From NCBI GenBank assembly GCA_947396885.1, contig OX377203.1:3410001-3474000 (forward strand): a stretch of 64,000 bases of DNA. Direction: 5' to 3'. Position numbers and translations under genes: made by a program. Origin of the DNA: Heligmosomoides polygyrus polygyrus (taxonomy: Eukaryota; Nematoda; Chromadorea; Rhabditida; Heligmosomidae). The notes under the pieces are model-generated. The model worked only from the letters and a program-made list of their open reading frames with translations, was not told the origin of the DNA and did no database searches. This document shows positions 22,600-32,518 of the stretch, piece by piece. Positions within the stretch are counted from its first letter, which is position 1. Each line of letters begins with the position of its first letter.

Positions 22600-23100
22600 T
22601 CTCTGTGCGCTTTCCCACGGCGCCTCGCTCGCCGCGAGGGGTGAGCGTGTGAAAGTTGTGTCATCGTCTAGTTCCTCTCGATAGCCCATTCTATTACAGC
22701 TCCTATGCCCTTTCTCCGCCATTTCGTCGAGGAGCTCCGCGACATTGTGAAGGCCATCAGTATCGATCGCCTGTGCCGCCAATCGATACGGGAAGAATTC
22801 ATCATGCCGCGTCGCCTGGCGTCTGTAGAATGTAGCGCCGAGGGCCGGAGACGCCGCTCTCATGCACGAGGGAGTACCGATGAGATTGTGAAATTTTGTG
22901 AAGGATCCGACGACGAGCACTTAAACTTTACGGACATCCGCAAGGAAGGCTTCTATGTGAGTTTCACTTTCAAGAAGGACAAGGACACAAATGCCAAATA
23001 GCGTAGGCATACCATTATTTTAGAAGGCAACAACAGAGTAACATTTATCAACGGTTGGACTACTGTTACATTGCTGAACAAAGCGACATCAACAGCAAGA
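22600..23100. other. Unassigned; one 98-codon plus-strand frame
   Basis: A plus-strand frame (22705-23001) is open and ends ...SFTFKKDKDTNAK, but I recognise no family and see no supporting splice or start context. It precedes a repeat block (23041-23100) similar to 24820-24880 and 29685-29790. Confidence 0.3.
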
Positions 23101-23110
23101 AGCAACAGTA

Positions 23111-23112
23111 AT

Positions 23113-23172
<60 letters not shown>

Positions 23173-23216
23173 TAATAATAATAATGATAATAATAATAAT
23201 GATAATAATAATAATG

Positions 23217-23277
<61 letters not shown>

Positions 23278-23281
23278 TAAC

Positions 23282-23346
<65 letters not shown>

Positions 23347-23412
23347 TAACAATAACAATAATAATAATAATAATTAATAATAATAATAATAATAATGATA
23401 ATAATAATAATG

Positions 23413-23479
<67 letters not shown>

Positions 23480-23502
23480 TAATAATGATAATAATAATAA
23501 TG

Positions 23503-23548
<46 letters not shown>

Positions 23549-23562
23549 TAATAATAATAATG

Positions 23563-23623
<61 letters not shown>

Positions 23624-23695
23624 TAATAATAATAATGATAATAATAATAATGATAATAATAATACTAATACTAATACTAATACTAATAAAGGATA
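23111..23695. repeat. (TAA)n microsatellite with TGA and CAA interruptions
   Basis: About 585 bp of nearly pure AAT/TAA trinucleotide, with periodic AATGAT and AACAAT variants, passing into (TACTAA)n at 23663-23690. Long open frames of Ile, Asn or Leu across it are artefacts. It is the 3' side of the SINE that follows on the minus strand. Confidence 0.97.
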
Positions 23696-23699
23696 AAAG

Positions 23700-23990
23700 A
23701 TAAAGGATAAAGGACGGCGTTACTCAATCCCTTCTGGGATGCGCCAGCGCATTCTACTTCTACGGGATGTCGTGGAGGCGACATGAATGCGTATTTGGCC
23801 ATACAATGACTTGCGGTGGCCAGCCGATGAACAAGTCAGCGCTCTATCCTTCCCAGACAAGTCTGGTACCAATTCACCGACCCCGGAGGGATGGAAGGCT
23901 TGGTTGGCCTGGGCGGGAAATCCGAACCAGGAACCTGGTATCGGGTGCACGCGACAGTCGCGCCTCCTCCGACTGCGCTACACGCGCCCT
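23700..23990 (-). mobile_element. tRNA-derived SINE, copy 1
   Basis: The minus-strand head is GGGCGCGTGTAGCGCAGTCG (A-box) and GGTTCGGATTTCC (B-box), an internal RNA polymerase III promoter. A conserved body follows (CCATCCCTCCGGGG, GAATTGGTACCAGA, CACGACATCCCGTAGAAGTA), ending ACGCCGTCCTTTATCCTTTA. The 3' side runs into TTAGTA and then TTA repeats. Two other full-length copies lie at 28076-28368 and 37843-38100. Confidence 0.85.
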
Positions 23991-24436
23991 ACTAATACTA
24001 ATACTAATACTAATACTAATACTAATACTAATACTAATACTAATACTAATACTAATACTAATACTAATACTAATACTAATACTAATACTAATACTAATAC
24101 TAATACTAATACTAATACTAATACTAATACTAATACTAATACTAATACTAATACTAATACTAATACTAATACTAATACTAATACTAATACTAATACTAAT
24201 ACTAATACTAATACTAATACTAATACTAATAATAATACTAATAATAATACTAATAATAATACTAATAATAATACTAATAATAATACTAATAATAATACTA
24301 ATAATAATACTAATAATAATACTAATAATAATACTAATAATAATACTAATAATAATACTAATAATAATACTAATAATAATACTAATAATAATACTAATAA
24401 TAATACTAATAATAATACTAATAATAATAACACCAA
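23991..24436. repeat. (TACTAA)n then (TAATAATAC)n microsatellite
   Basis: About 235 bp of the hexamer TACTAA followed by about 200 bp of a nine-base TAATAATAC repeat, abutting the SINE head. The long Leu/Ile or Asn/Thr frames here are artefacts. Confidence 0.97.
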
Positions 24437-24482
24437 ACAAAAATCCATAAATCGCCGGGGTATAATCTACGGGATTGGCAGA

Positions 24483-24900
24483 TCAGCTACTAAAGCTGAG
24501 ATCGGGATGCTTGACGACGCGCGAATATTGTCGTTCACTGTGAGTGATACACGGCTTATCTGAAAGCATACATTCGGTAACCACAGAATGTTCTTTGTTT
24601 GATTGACTCTTTTTCTTCGCGATAGAATTTGCAGAAAAATGAACGAAAATCGCGCTTCGCACTTTCGCCATGGGTTTTGCTACGAATTGTGCTTCATCGA
24701 GCAGATGATGTAGTGGCAACAAGAACCCTTGCGAATCGACCATCCGTAATGTCGGATCGATACCAACGCCTGATCGATATTTATCGTCGCTCAGCTCTTC
24801 CTACTCGGTTAGACTACTACGGCATCGTTGAGCAAGGCGACAATGAGAGACAACAGCAACAGCAAAAATCCAGAAATTGCTTAAAAATGCATTTTAAACT
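24483..24900. repeat. Dispersed repeat, copy 1
   Basis: Shares ordered blocks with 29690-30210: 'tgccgttcactg'-like, 'cttcgcgatag', 'gggttttgcta', 'acacttgcgaatcga', 'cagctcttcctactcgg' and 'caaaaatcc.gaaattgc'. Block order differs between the copies, which suggests rearrangement. No protein is recognised. Confidence 0.55.
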
Positions 24901-25156
24901 TTTCGTTCGTGCGTTAGGCATCTCCTTGGGTTACGGTAGCGTGCCGACGCCGCCTTCCACTACGGTAGGGCGACTGGCGACCGCATTGTTGATCACGTAC
25001 CAGAGGACGAGTTATTTCTTCTTCTTCTTTTTGCTTTTTCCCCTGGTTGTTGGATCCGCAGTGCGTTTAAAGAGATTTTCAATCCACATTAAGTCGACAC
25101 GTTGTATACAATACATCTACAAGATGAGCCTCTGAGACGGACAAATTCCAAGCGAT

Positions 25157-25345
25157 TCATTCAACATTGTACATGCCATTCGTGATTCCAAAAGTCGAGG
25201 AGAGGTCAAAAAAATTCTCCCGAACGTCGCCCAGTACTGTTATTTCGGGTGCTGAGCACGAATACGGTATCCATTTTTGAAAATTCGGTCGACCACGACA
25301 GGCTACTATGGGTGTCGTGAGTAGGGATGGCGGGGTCATAATCAC
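25157..25345. repeat. Remnant of the 'ATTCGTGATCAGCA' foldback family
   Basis: Contains 'gggtgctgagcacgaat', 'tttttgaaaattcggtcg' and 'ggggtcataatcac', as in the left arm of the nested inverted repeat at 41947-42382. Confidence 0.5.
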
Positions 25346-25774
25346 TGATTTCGTCCTTTCCTGCCTACGGAAACTATTTAGCTGCTGACCACGAATCTGC
25401 CATTCCTTTTTCTAAATTATCCATTTTCCGTGCACTACTTTCCTTCTCAAAGTAGAAGACTGGAAAGCAAGCCTAATCACATAGCGTATTGACACTGATA
25501 AACCTGATTACTCATGAAAATGCAGGATCACGCGATCACGTGAAAACGTTTATCAGATTGTGATCAACGTCTCAATTAGCCTACAAGACGAAGTATGGGC
25601 GAAAATTGCTTTCGATCTCCAGAGTCGTGGGAGTAATCGTATCGTACGGGTTGAAATAAGTTTATAACGTCACTATGGTACACTATGGTGTTCAAGATAC
25701 ACTTTACATCAGCAAAAGAGCAGTGAGCAAGCGCCGCAACGCAGAATCTAAACCAGCGGATCCGAACCCATGAC

Positions 25775-25850
25775 CCTCTTTCTGTAAGTTCGCCCCCACA
25801 CCTACTCGGCCATCCAGTCGCTGCCCCTGGATCGTGAGCGGCGCACCTCA
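25775..25850 (-). repeat. tRNA-like sequence
   Basis: On the minus strand it shows TGGATGGCCGAGTAGGTGTG (A-box-like, class II tRNA style) and CATGGGTTCGGATCCGC (B-box-like). The acceptor arms do not pair, so it is more likely a SINE head or tRNA relic than a gene. Confidence 0.4.
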
Positions 25851-25859
25851 AACTCAATG

Positions 25860-26560
25860 TTCCGGTTTGCTTACTGTATCCCTAATAAGCAAATTGTGAG
25901 TTCGCTGCAATTCCACTACTGATGCAGCACCAAACCTTTGCAAGTTAGATTCTAATGACGACGCGGCAGTTGCAGACGTCTGTTTTGCTTTATCCACTCC
26001 TTTATCCACTGAAAAAACCGTATCACTTCCCCGCACTGAAGTGATACGGTTTTTTGCCATTTTTGACCTACCCGGATGTCCGCATGAAATTTGAAAACCA
26101 CCGCGACGCGACGGCTCGCGATGCGCGATACCGTCGTTAATTGGCGTGACATCGTCCAAAAACCTAAAACTGATAGAGGACGATTGGGAAGCGCATCTCG
26201 GGGAACTCTGAAGTCATTTTCCAGCCGGTTCTGTTGTGGAGGCAGTTGAAGAAAGCACAATTTTGCTATTCTCTCTAGATTCTTTCAGCTTTCAACACAA
26301 TTCTTTAAATTTTCTCCTCAACTAGAGACTATGGGTGACTCCGGTCAGTTCCACATTGGCGGGACCTGAAGAAAGCCTTGGCGCTGCAGCTGAAAACTAT
26401 TTTGTTCCAAATATGGTGAACAAGGTTCTGACTCTTCTCTCAAGAACGAACTCAGTTCACAATAGAGATGCAGGGCCAAGGGAAATGATTAGAAATGCGA
26501 TGCCTCCATGTGAAGGCAGGGAACCGGACATCTTGTCCGCCCCTCGCCCCGCCCCTTTCT
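25860..26560. other. Unassigned, with one perfect hairpin
   Basis: At 26012-26055 there are two perfect 18-bp inverted arms (AAAAAACCGTATCACTTC) around an 8-base loop. I see no gene in this stretch. Confidence 0.5.
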
Positions 26561-26564
26561 GAGG

Positions 26565-27107
26565 GCGGTGTATCCAACGACTCTCCGCCGCGCCGTCCGC
26601 CACTGCAGCGAAGGCGCGTCGTTGACAGTTGGCCCGCGCTCGTCGCTGGAGCGACGCGGGAGTATACCATAGGCCTTTGTCATACCATCGCTCACCCCGA
26701 GCGACGCCTAATGATATGCACCCATATCGATTCCATCGCGCCGCCCGGTCGATATGGGAGCATATCGTTAGGCGTCGCTCGGGGTGAGCGATGGTATGAC
26801 AAAGGCCATAGGCGTTATACTTCCATCGCCGGGCGAAGCAATTCGAACGGAGCGATGCGTTTCCTCGAATCGCGCTGTTTTGGACGACGATGAGCACGGG
26901 CGACGCGGTCACGCGATTACGCAACGATTACGTACCACGGACAAGTGCGAGTCCATACTGCGAGAATCAGCTACCCCGCTCCAATCCACCGCTATCAGTC
27001 GCATCCCGCCCATTTCGAGAGCGATGCGATCCGACGCTGAGCGACGAGGTCAATTGGCCTCAATGCATAGCCACCGCGTCGCTCGGTGTCGACGTATAAA
27101 CGAGGGG
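26565..27107. mobile_element. MITE cluster with a nested near-perfect palindrome
   Basis: The inner element, 26672-26807, has arms starting GGCCTTTGTCATACCATCGC. The first 40 bp are perfectly inverted and about 60 bp with two mismatches overall, and ATA lies on both sides. It interrupts an element ending GCGGGAGTATACC|ATA. The sequence after it (GGCGTTATACTTCCATCG to GTCGACGTATAAACGAGG) looks like another element of the TATAC-tip class. Confidence 0.75.
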
Positions 27108-27240
27108 CAAGGGAGCGCTTAATGTGCACTCGATGCTTATGTGATGATAAGCTCCGATATCGATCCATCGCGTCGCGTGATCGATATGGGAGCATGTCAC
27201 AACATCGCGTCGCGCATCGCATGCACACTAAACGTTCCTT
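27108..27240. mobile_element. MITE of the 'GGGATCGTTTAGTGTGCAC' type
   Basis: Begins GGGAGCGCTTAATGTGCACT and ends GCATGCACACTAAACGTTCC. Relatives are at 1278, 47773 and 52841. Confidence 0.65.
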
Positions 27241-27249
27241 GAAATGAGG

Positions 27250-28066
27250 TGTTTTACGGCGGCGAAGTATAAATGCGAAGCGGCGCTACCGAACTGTGTG
27301 AAGAATTGATATCTCTGCCATCGTGGTGTCACTCTTTTGATTTTGGCAGAGGATTGCCTGTTTTTTCTTCACATTTTTTGGTGAGATATTGGCCCTTGAT
27401 GGGCTATTCTTTAACGGTGTGGTTCACATTGTGGAGATTCGCGCGCAGTTCGTTCGATGAAGGATACATGTTGTGAACATGGATTTGAATCCTATAGAGT
27501 TTTGAATGCTGATCGTTCTATAATTAAAAATAAAGAATTTCCATGGGCAGTTTTCGATTCAACCACTACGAGTTAAACTTTTGAACGTTTGCCGATTTTC
27601 GAGGATGTCATGGACGAGACACATTTTCCTAGACAAAGGAGCGACATGCTTAGGCTTGACTAGTCAGGGAAATAATTTTTTCTATCGGATAGAAATAACC
27701 TCAAAGGTGGAAATGCACCTTGTAGGATTTCGAACCCTGATTAGTATACGGGAGAAAATCAAGTGTTTCTGTTACCATCTTCGATATGATTATGGAGATT
27801 AGATTTCCACTTATTTTTTCGGAAAACTGTGCAAAATGAGACTTCTGATTGATCACATAGAAGATCGTTTCAGGAAAAAATTGATTTTTTCACTGTGTAT
27901 TAAGCAATCTTGAAATTTAGGGTGTCAAAATTTCTCCTATGTAGGTCATCCGGTTCTGGAATTGACTTTATTTTTTTACTTATTATGAAAGTTCACAAAT
28001 ATGAATACGACACCCCACCTAATCATATCAAACATTGATGCGAAAAAAGCGTGGATTTGTACTGTA
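27250..28066. other. No feature recognised
   Basis: AT-rich. A 73-codon plus-strand frame at 27581-27802 (…YRIEITSKVEMHLVGFRT…) looks protein-like but I cannot match it to a family or place splice sites. Confidence 0.35.
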
Positions 28067-28075
28067 TAATAATCA

Positions 28076-28368
28076 GGGGCGCGTGTAGCGAAGTCGGATG
28101 AGGTGCCAGCTATCGCTTGCACCAGATACCAAGTTCCTGGTTCGAGTTTCCCGCTCAGGCCAACCAAGCCTGTCATCCCTCCAGGGTCAGTGAATCGGTA
28201 CCAGACCTATCTGGGAGGAATAAAGCGGTGACTTGTTCTTCGGATGACCACCACAAGTTATTATGTGGCTAAGTAAGCATTCAAATCGCCTTCACGACAT
28301 TCCGTAGAAGTAGGATGCGTGGCGTATCTCAAGAGGAATTGAGCAACGCCGTCTTTTATTCTTTATTG
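28076..28368 (+). mobile_element. tRNA-derived SINE, copy 2
   Basis: Complete copy: head GGGGCGCGTGTAGCGAAGTC, B-box CTGGTTCGAGTTTCCC, end ACGCCGTCTTTTATTCTTTA. TAATAATCA lies on both sides (28067-28075 and 28369-28377), a 9-bp target duplication. It shows that the family is about 290 bp and mobilised by LINE machinery. Confidence 0.88.
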
Positions 28369-28379
28369 TAATAATCAAG

Positions 28380-29685
28380 GCTTGAATTTTTTATACGGTA
28401 AATTTCGTTTTCTGATGTCGTTTCATTCAGATGGAAGAAAATTATTTACATGACTATCGGTCTATTCCTCGGTTGCCGTTCGGTCATAGGTTTGAAAAGT
28501 GCTTCAAAAGTCTTTGTAGGGAAAGCACTTAAGTTGCCATTAGCAAGTAACACTCAAAATTTAAAAGTGTACAATTTCAAATACAGATGTCGCTCCTTCA
28601 GGTAGAAAAATGTGTCGTGTCCGTGACAAGCTCGAAAAATCTGCATAAATTGAAACGGTTCTATGAATTGGAAGACTGCTACCAGAAAATCTTTATTTTT
28701 AACTGTAGAACATTCAGCATTCGAGACTTTAATGGATTCAATTCTGTGCACAACACGTCTCTTTCGGTGAATGCAAGTTCCCCCATCCCCTACACCTAGG
28801 ACTAGCGGAGAGAGGGCGGGGAAAATGGGCAGCAAGGCGATGAATAAGCAATATAAGACGATCACGTTCGTAATTGAGTTCACAATGAAAAGCGAAAAGG
28901 CCGCTTTCCGAGATCAACGGAGCGGTGCACTCTAAAGTTACAAAAACTGAAAAAACACTACCTGGTTCACCTAGAACACTACCTAGTTCTTAACCCCGAC
29001 CTCTCTCCGGCGCTTATTTCTCGCCGAACATCAGACAATGCAGCTCCTCCTGTGGCCCTCTCCGATGCTGTCCGGTTGACCGAAAGGCAATGGCTCAATC
29101 GATCCGTCGGAGATTTCTGTGGCGGATTTTGGTCCACACTGGTAACGGAACGTCGAGTTCCTATGTAGTTAGTGGAAACTGACAGAAACACTTACCTGGC
29201 CTAAGAGTAGTACCACTCTAACTAGGATATTCCTGCCCTTCTGAAGGGCTCTTCGCCAGTCGATGGGTTAGACGGCAGCCGCAGCAGGGCAGTTGCTGAG
29301 GCAGATCTTATTGTAGAGGTGAATTGACTGAAGACTCAATGTGCTAAGATGTTTAGCGCTACTTATGCCACCTGTGCCTCGACTCAGTTGAGTCGAGGTC
29401 ATTCACAAGTTTAGGCTTGCCCTGTCATTGGATATGTATAACATTATCGTATTGCTGCCTGCCCTTTAGGGCTACGAAAGGCACCGAATTTCCCGTCTCG
29501 TTCAGAATTTTATCGCAGAAGCACGACCAGCATTTTAAGTCTTTAAGATTTGGGATTAAAGATTTCAACGACTATCACTCCGACATTAGCGGCTAAAGCT
29601 TCTAAGAACTTGACGTAAGACGGACGAGGAAAACAAAAAATGGCGTTGGGCATAGTTTTATTAGAAAGGAAAGGTGGAATAGCAC
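28380..29685. other. No feature recognised
   Basis: Mixed sequence with several short frames and no recognisable protein, exon boundary set or repeat end. The remaining 3' exons of the BTBD9 gene could lie in or beyond this stretch but I could not identify them. Confidence 0.4.
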
Positions 29686-29689
29686 TAAT

Positions 29690-30210
29690 CAACGGTCAGC
29701 TCTTCCTACTCGGCTAGACAACTGTTGCATTGGTAAGTAGGGCGGTATCAACAATAAGGGACAAAACAATAACAATAACATCAAACAAAAATCCTGAAAT
29801 TGCTTAAAAACACATCTTGCATGAGAAAAATTAACTCCTTGGCTACGAAAGCATCAAACGAGCGCTTTGATTAGCGGTCTCGTCTCGCTTCTACAGCCGA
29901 TATCATGTCGTAGTCTTTTATGACGGGCTAGTCGAGGACACGTGCGTACTGCCGTTCACTGTAACTGAATAGTACACTGCATATCTCAGCTCTTATATTA
30001 CGTATCAAAGACTGTTCTACCTATTGTTGTAGAAGAATGAAATTCAGTCTTCTTTCGCGATAGTGTTTGCAACGAAATGAACGAGAAGCTCTAGAACGAC
30101 GGGTTTTGCTACTGTATGAACTTTCCGCCAGGTGTAGCGGCGGTATGGACACTTGCGAATCGATAATCCACAATGCCTAATCGATATCGATGGTGTTCCT
30201 TTTGACACTT
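29690..30210. repeat. Dispersed repeat, copy 2
   Basis: Counterpart of 24483-24900, with the blocks in a different order. It lies directly before the SL RNA unit. Confidence 0.55.
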
Positions 30211-30384
30211 CGCGGGTGATCCCAGTGGGCCAGCTCCTTTAATGGTGAATTTCTAAATTTCTAAACAAACTGGTTTTCCTCATAATATCGACCAAGTTCG
30301 ACTGTCCGTAAGTCTCGGCATGATAATTGAACTTGTTGTTGCTGTTTTGATTGTAGCCAAAGCCAAGACGGTAATCCTTTATTC

Positions 30385-30419
30385 GGCTAACGTTTCGGCT
30401 ATTCGCCTTCGTCAGAGCC
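30385..30419 (-). ncRNA. Hammerhead-like motif, left arm
   Basis: On the minus strand: GGCT, CTGACGA, A, GGC-GAATA-GCC, GAAAC, GTT, AGCC. Compared with the 4-kb copy, stem II is one pair shorter and the loop differs, while stem I and both core boxes are unchanged. It lies downstream of the SL RNA in the same transcriptional sense. Confidence 0.6.
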
Positions 30420-30472
30420 TAATGAGATGGAAAGGACCTGATGGCAGGCCACCTCCTCGCGTAACGTGCAGT

Positions 30473-30569
30473 GGGTAGTCTCCTTTGAGGAGAGGTTTCC
30501 AAAATTTGTCTGACCACAATGTGAATTGGGTCGGATCTTAAAAGTACCTCAAACTTGGGTAATTAAACT
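30473..30569 (-). ncRNA. Spliced leader SL1 RNA copy
   Basis: The minus strand from 30569 carries 21 of the 22 bases of the nematode SL1 exon (…TTTAATTACCCAAGTTTGAG); only the first base differs (A for G). A 5' splice donor follows immediately (GTACTT). Next come a stem-loop GACCCAAT…ATTGTGGTC (30532-30512), an Sm-binding site AAATTTTGGA (30507-30498), and a terminal hairpin TCTCC-TCAAA-GGAGA (30493-30479). These are the parts of a nematode SL RNA, in order. SL1 is trans-spliced onto the 5' ends of many nematode mRNAs. The usual upstream promoter (PSE) region is replaced by Penelope sequence, so this copy may be silent. Confidence 0.88.
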
Positions 30570-30619
30570 GCACGTTACGCGAGGAGGTGGCCTGCCATCA
30601 GGTCCTTTCCATCTCATTA

Positions 30620-30654
30620 GGCTCTGACGAAGGCGAATAGCCGAAACGTTAGCC
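30620..30654 (+). ncRNA. Hammerhead-like motif, right arm
   Basis: Exact inverted counterpart of the left-arm motif: GGCT, CTGACGA, AGGCGAATAGCC, GAAACGTT, AGCC. On the plus strand it follows the antisense of the SL RNA. Confidence 0.6.
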
Positions 30655-30718
30655 GAATCAAGGATTACCGTCTTGGCTTTGGCTACAATCAAAACAGCAA
30701 CAACAGGTTTTCCTCATA

Positions 30719-31190
30719 TTTTGTCTGCCTTTTTATTTAATTACCCCACTTAAAGGAGGTCGTCTAAATCAAGTGCTCAGGTAGGTCATAGAAACTGGTT
30801 TAACTACCCGTTTACCACGAATCTAGAGAATAAGCTATTGAGCTTCAAGTGACGCTCCCGCGCTTTCAGAACAGCTTGAAATCAGGCGGCAAATGACTGT
30901 TCGGTTAAAAAGCAGAGGTGTCAGCTCACCATGATCGCTTCTCTGCTTTCCTAGCACCACTGTCTAAAACGTGCCTCCAATCTGAGCCGTGGAAACTTCG
31001 CACTCCTCTTTCCTAGCGTATAGGCGAACACAGAAATATATCTGAACAAATCGGCAGTAGGAATTCATCGCTTCCAGAAGCAATGCAGCAGCCTCATATA
31101 AAGGCGCACCGTTGACTTTAGCGCCAAATAGAATACACCTGACACTTTTTACCGAAGCACCACCGCATGCACTTATTAGAATAGTCGAAA
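30719..31190. other. No feature recognised
   Basis: Sequence between the SL RNA unit and bandit copy 3. I searched for the next BTBD9 exon here and found none. Confidence 0.4.
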
Positions 31191-31193
31191 CTA

Positions 31194-32475
31194 CTAGGTT
31201 GTAACGAATTAAACGGCACTGGCTCGCGCCATTTTTGGCGCGACTTTACGCGTTTGATCAAGAACAAACCGTAACATGTGGCATATCATTTAGAAGCGCA
31301 AACTTTGCTCTACCGGAGAGTACCAAATTTTCTATGTAAAAGTGGGAAAACTTTGGAGTTTTATTGACTTTTTTGCAGATGGACAAAAGGGTAATCGGAG
31401 GCATTTACTTGTATGAATTCAAGCTGGGCACTACAGCTAAGGAGGCGGACGAGAAGATCAACGCCGCATTCGGTCAAGGATGTTCCACAATTCGGACGGC
31501 GTATCGTTGGTATCAGAAGTTCCGGAATGGAGATGAGAGCTTGGAAGAACATGAAGGTCGTGGGAGGCATAGTGATGTTGATGAGGACAAGCTGAGAGAT
31601 GTGGTAGAGGAGGATCCACACAAGGGTACCAGGGAGGTAGCGAAGGTTCTTGGCGTCAGTCACAACACAGCTGCCCGGCATCTGAAGGAAACTGGAAAGA
31701 CCAAAAAGCTCGAAAGATGGGTGCCTCACGAGCTGTCTGAGGAGCAAAGAAACCGACGATATGAGATCTCGTCCGCACTGCTTCTACGGAACGAAACAGA
31801 CCCATTCCTTGATCGCATCGTAACCTGTGACGAGAAATGGATAATGTACGACAACAGGCGACGATCGGCATAGTGGGTGGACAGCGATGAGAGCCCCAAG
31901 GCTTTTGCGAAGCCGGAATTGCACCAAAAGAAAGTAATGGTGACAGTATGGTGGTGTTCGCTGGGAATTATTCACCACAGCTTCCTCCCTCCCGGTGAAT
32001 CCATCACGGCAGAGAAGTACTGCATTGAAATTGAAGAAATGATGAAGAAGTTGAAGGATATCCGGCCGGCCTTGGTAAACCGAAGGCGAGTTCTCCTTCT
32101 GCACGACAATGCTCGCCCCCATGTGGCACGAATGACGTTGCAGAGATTGAATGAGCTGAGCATTGAAACTCTACCACATCCTCCGTTCTCTCCCGACCTC
32201 TCCCCAACAGACTACCATTTCTTCAAGCATCTTGGCGACTTCTTGGTAGGGAAAATATTCAAATACCAACAGGATGCCGAAAGTGCCTTCGAAGATTTCG
32301 TCAATTCCAGAACTTCTGATTTTTATGCTACTGGGATAAAAAAGCCTGTGTCACGTTGGCAAAGATGTGTAGAATCAGAAGGTTTTTATTTCGATTAATA
32401 AACTTGCCTATAAGCCGAGATATTAACTGTTTAAATTTACAGTGGTTCAGTGCCATTTATTTCGTTACAACCTAA
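31194..32475 (+). mobile_element. Bandit-type mariner, copy 3
   Basis: Full length, from CTAGGTTGTAACGAATTAAA (first base changed from T) to TTTCGTTACAACCTAA, with TA outside on both sides. It lies within 45 bp downstream of the last identified BTBD9 splice donor, in the opposite orientation to that gene. Confidence 0.93.
31379..32398 (+). pseudogene. Bandit transposase, copy 3 (single nonsense change)
   Basis: The best preserved copy: 339 codons in one frame, broken only by a TAG at 31871-31873, where the sister copies have CAG (RRSAQ). All catalytic boxes (VTCDEKW, LLLHDNARPH, SPDLSPTDYHFF) and the C-terminus ending RCVESEGFYFD are intact. The stop falls between the first and second catalytic Asp, so the product would be inactive unless the stop is read through. 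Confidence 0.93.
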
Positions 32476-32518
32476 TATAACCAGGCTCGAAAGACATTTC
32501 ACACTGCAGACAACTTAC

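Larger units (their letters stand above)
30285..30705. mobile_element. Penelope tail - SL RNA - Penelope tail unit
   Basis: Two inverted arms of 139 bp (30334-30472 and 30567-30705), nearly identical, enclose a 94-bp core that is the SL RNA. The arms share CTCTGACGAAGGCGA and GAAACGTTAGCC with the 3' tail of the Penelope-like element at 4 kb. GGTTTTCCTCATA occurs at 30272-30284 and again at 30706-30718, consistent with a 13-bp target duplication. That makes 30285-30705 one insertion, with 49 extra bp before the left arm. There is no coding capacity. Confidence 0.75.

Noticed and set aside
23066..23703. Long open frames of poly-Ile, poly-Leu or poly-Asn
   Set aside because: They are translations of the TAA/TGA microsatellite, present in several frames on both strands.
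23767..24563. Frames of about 150-260 codons with Leu-Ile or Asn-Thr repeats
   Set aside because: They run across the TACTAA/TAATAATAC microsatellite and the SINE body; not proteins.
26012..26055. Rho-independent terminator
   Set aside because: The shape fits, but bacterial terminators are not expected in a nematode genome and no gene ends here.
30719..31190. Next BTBD9 exon (YIRI strand of the discoidin domain)
   Set aside because: No frame with the expected residues after a splice acceptor; a frame reading YCRFVQIYFCVRLY was considered but does not fit the domain.
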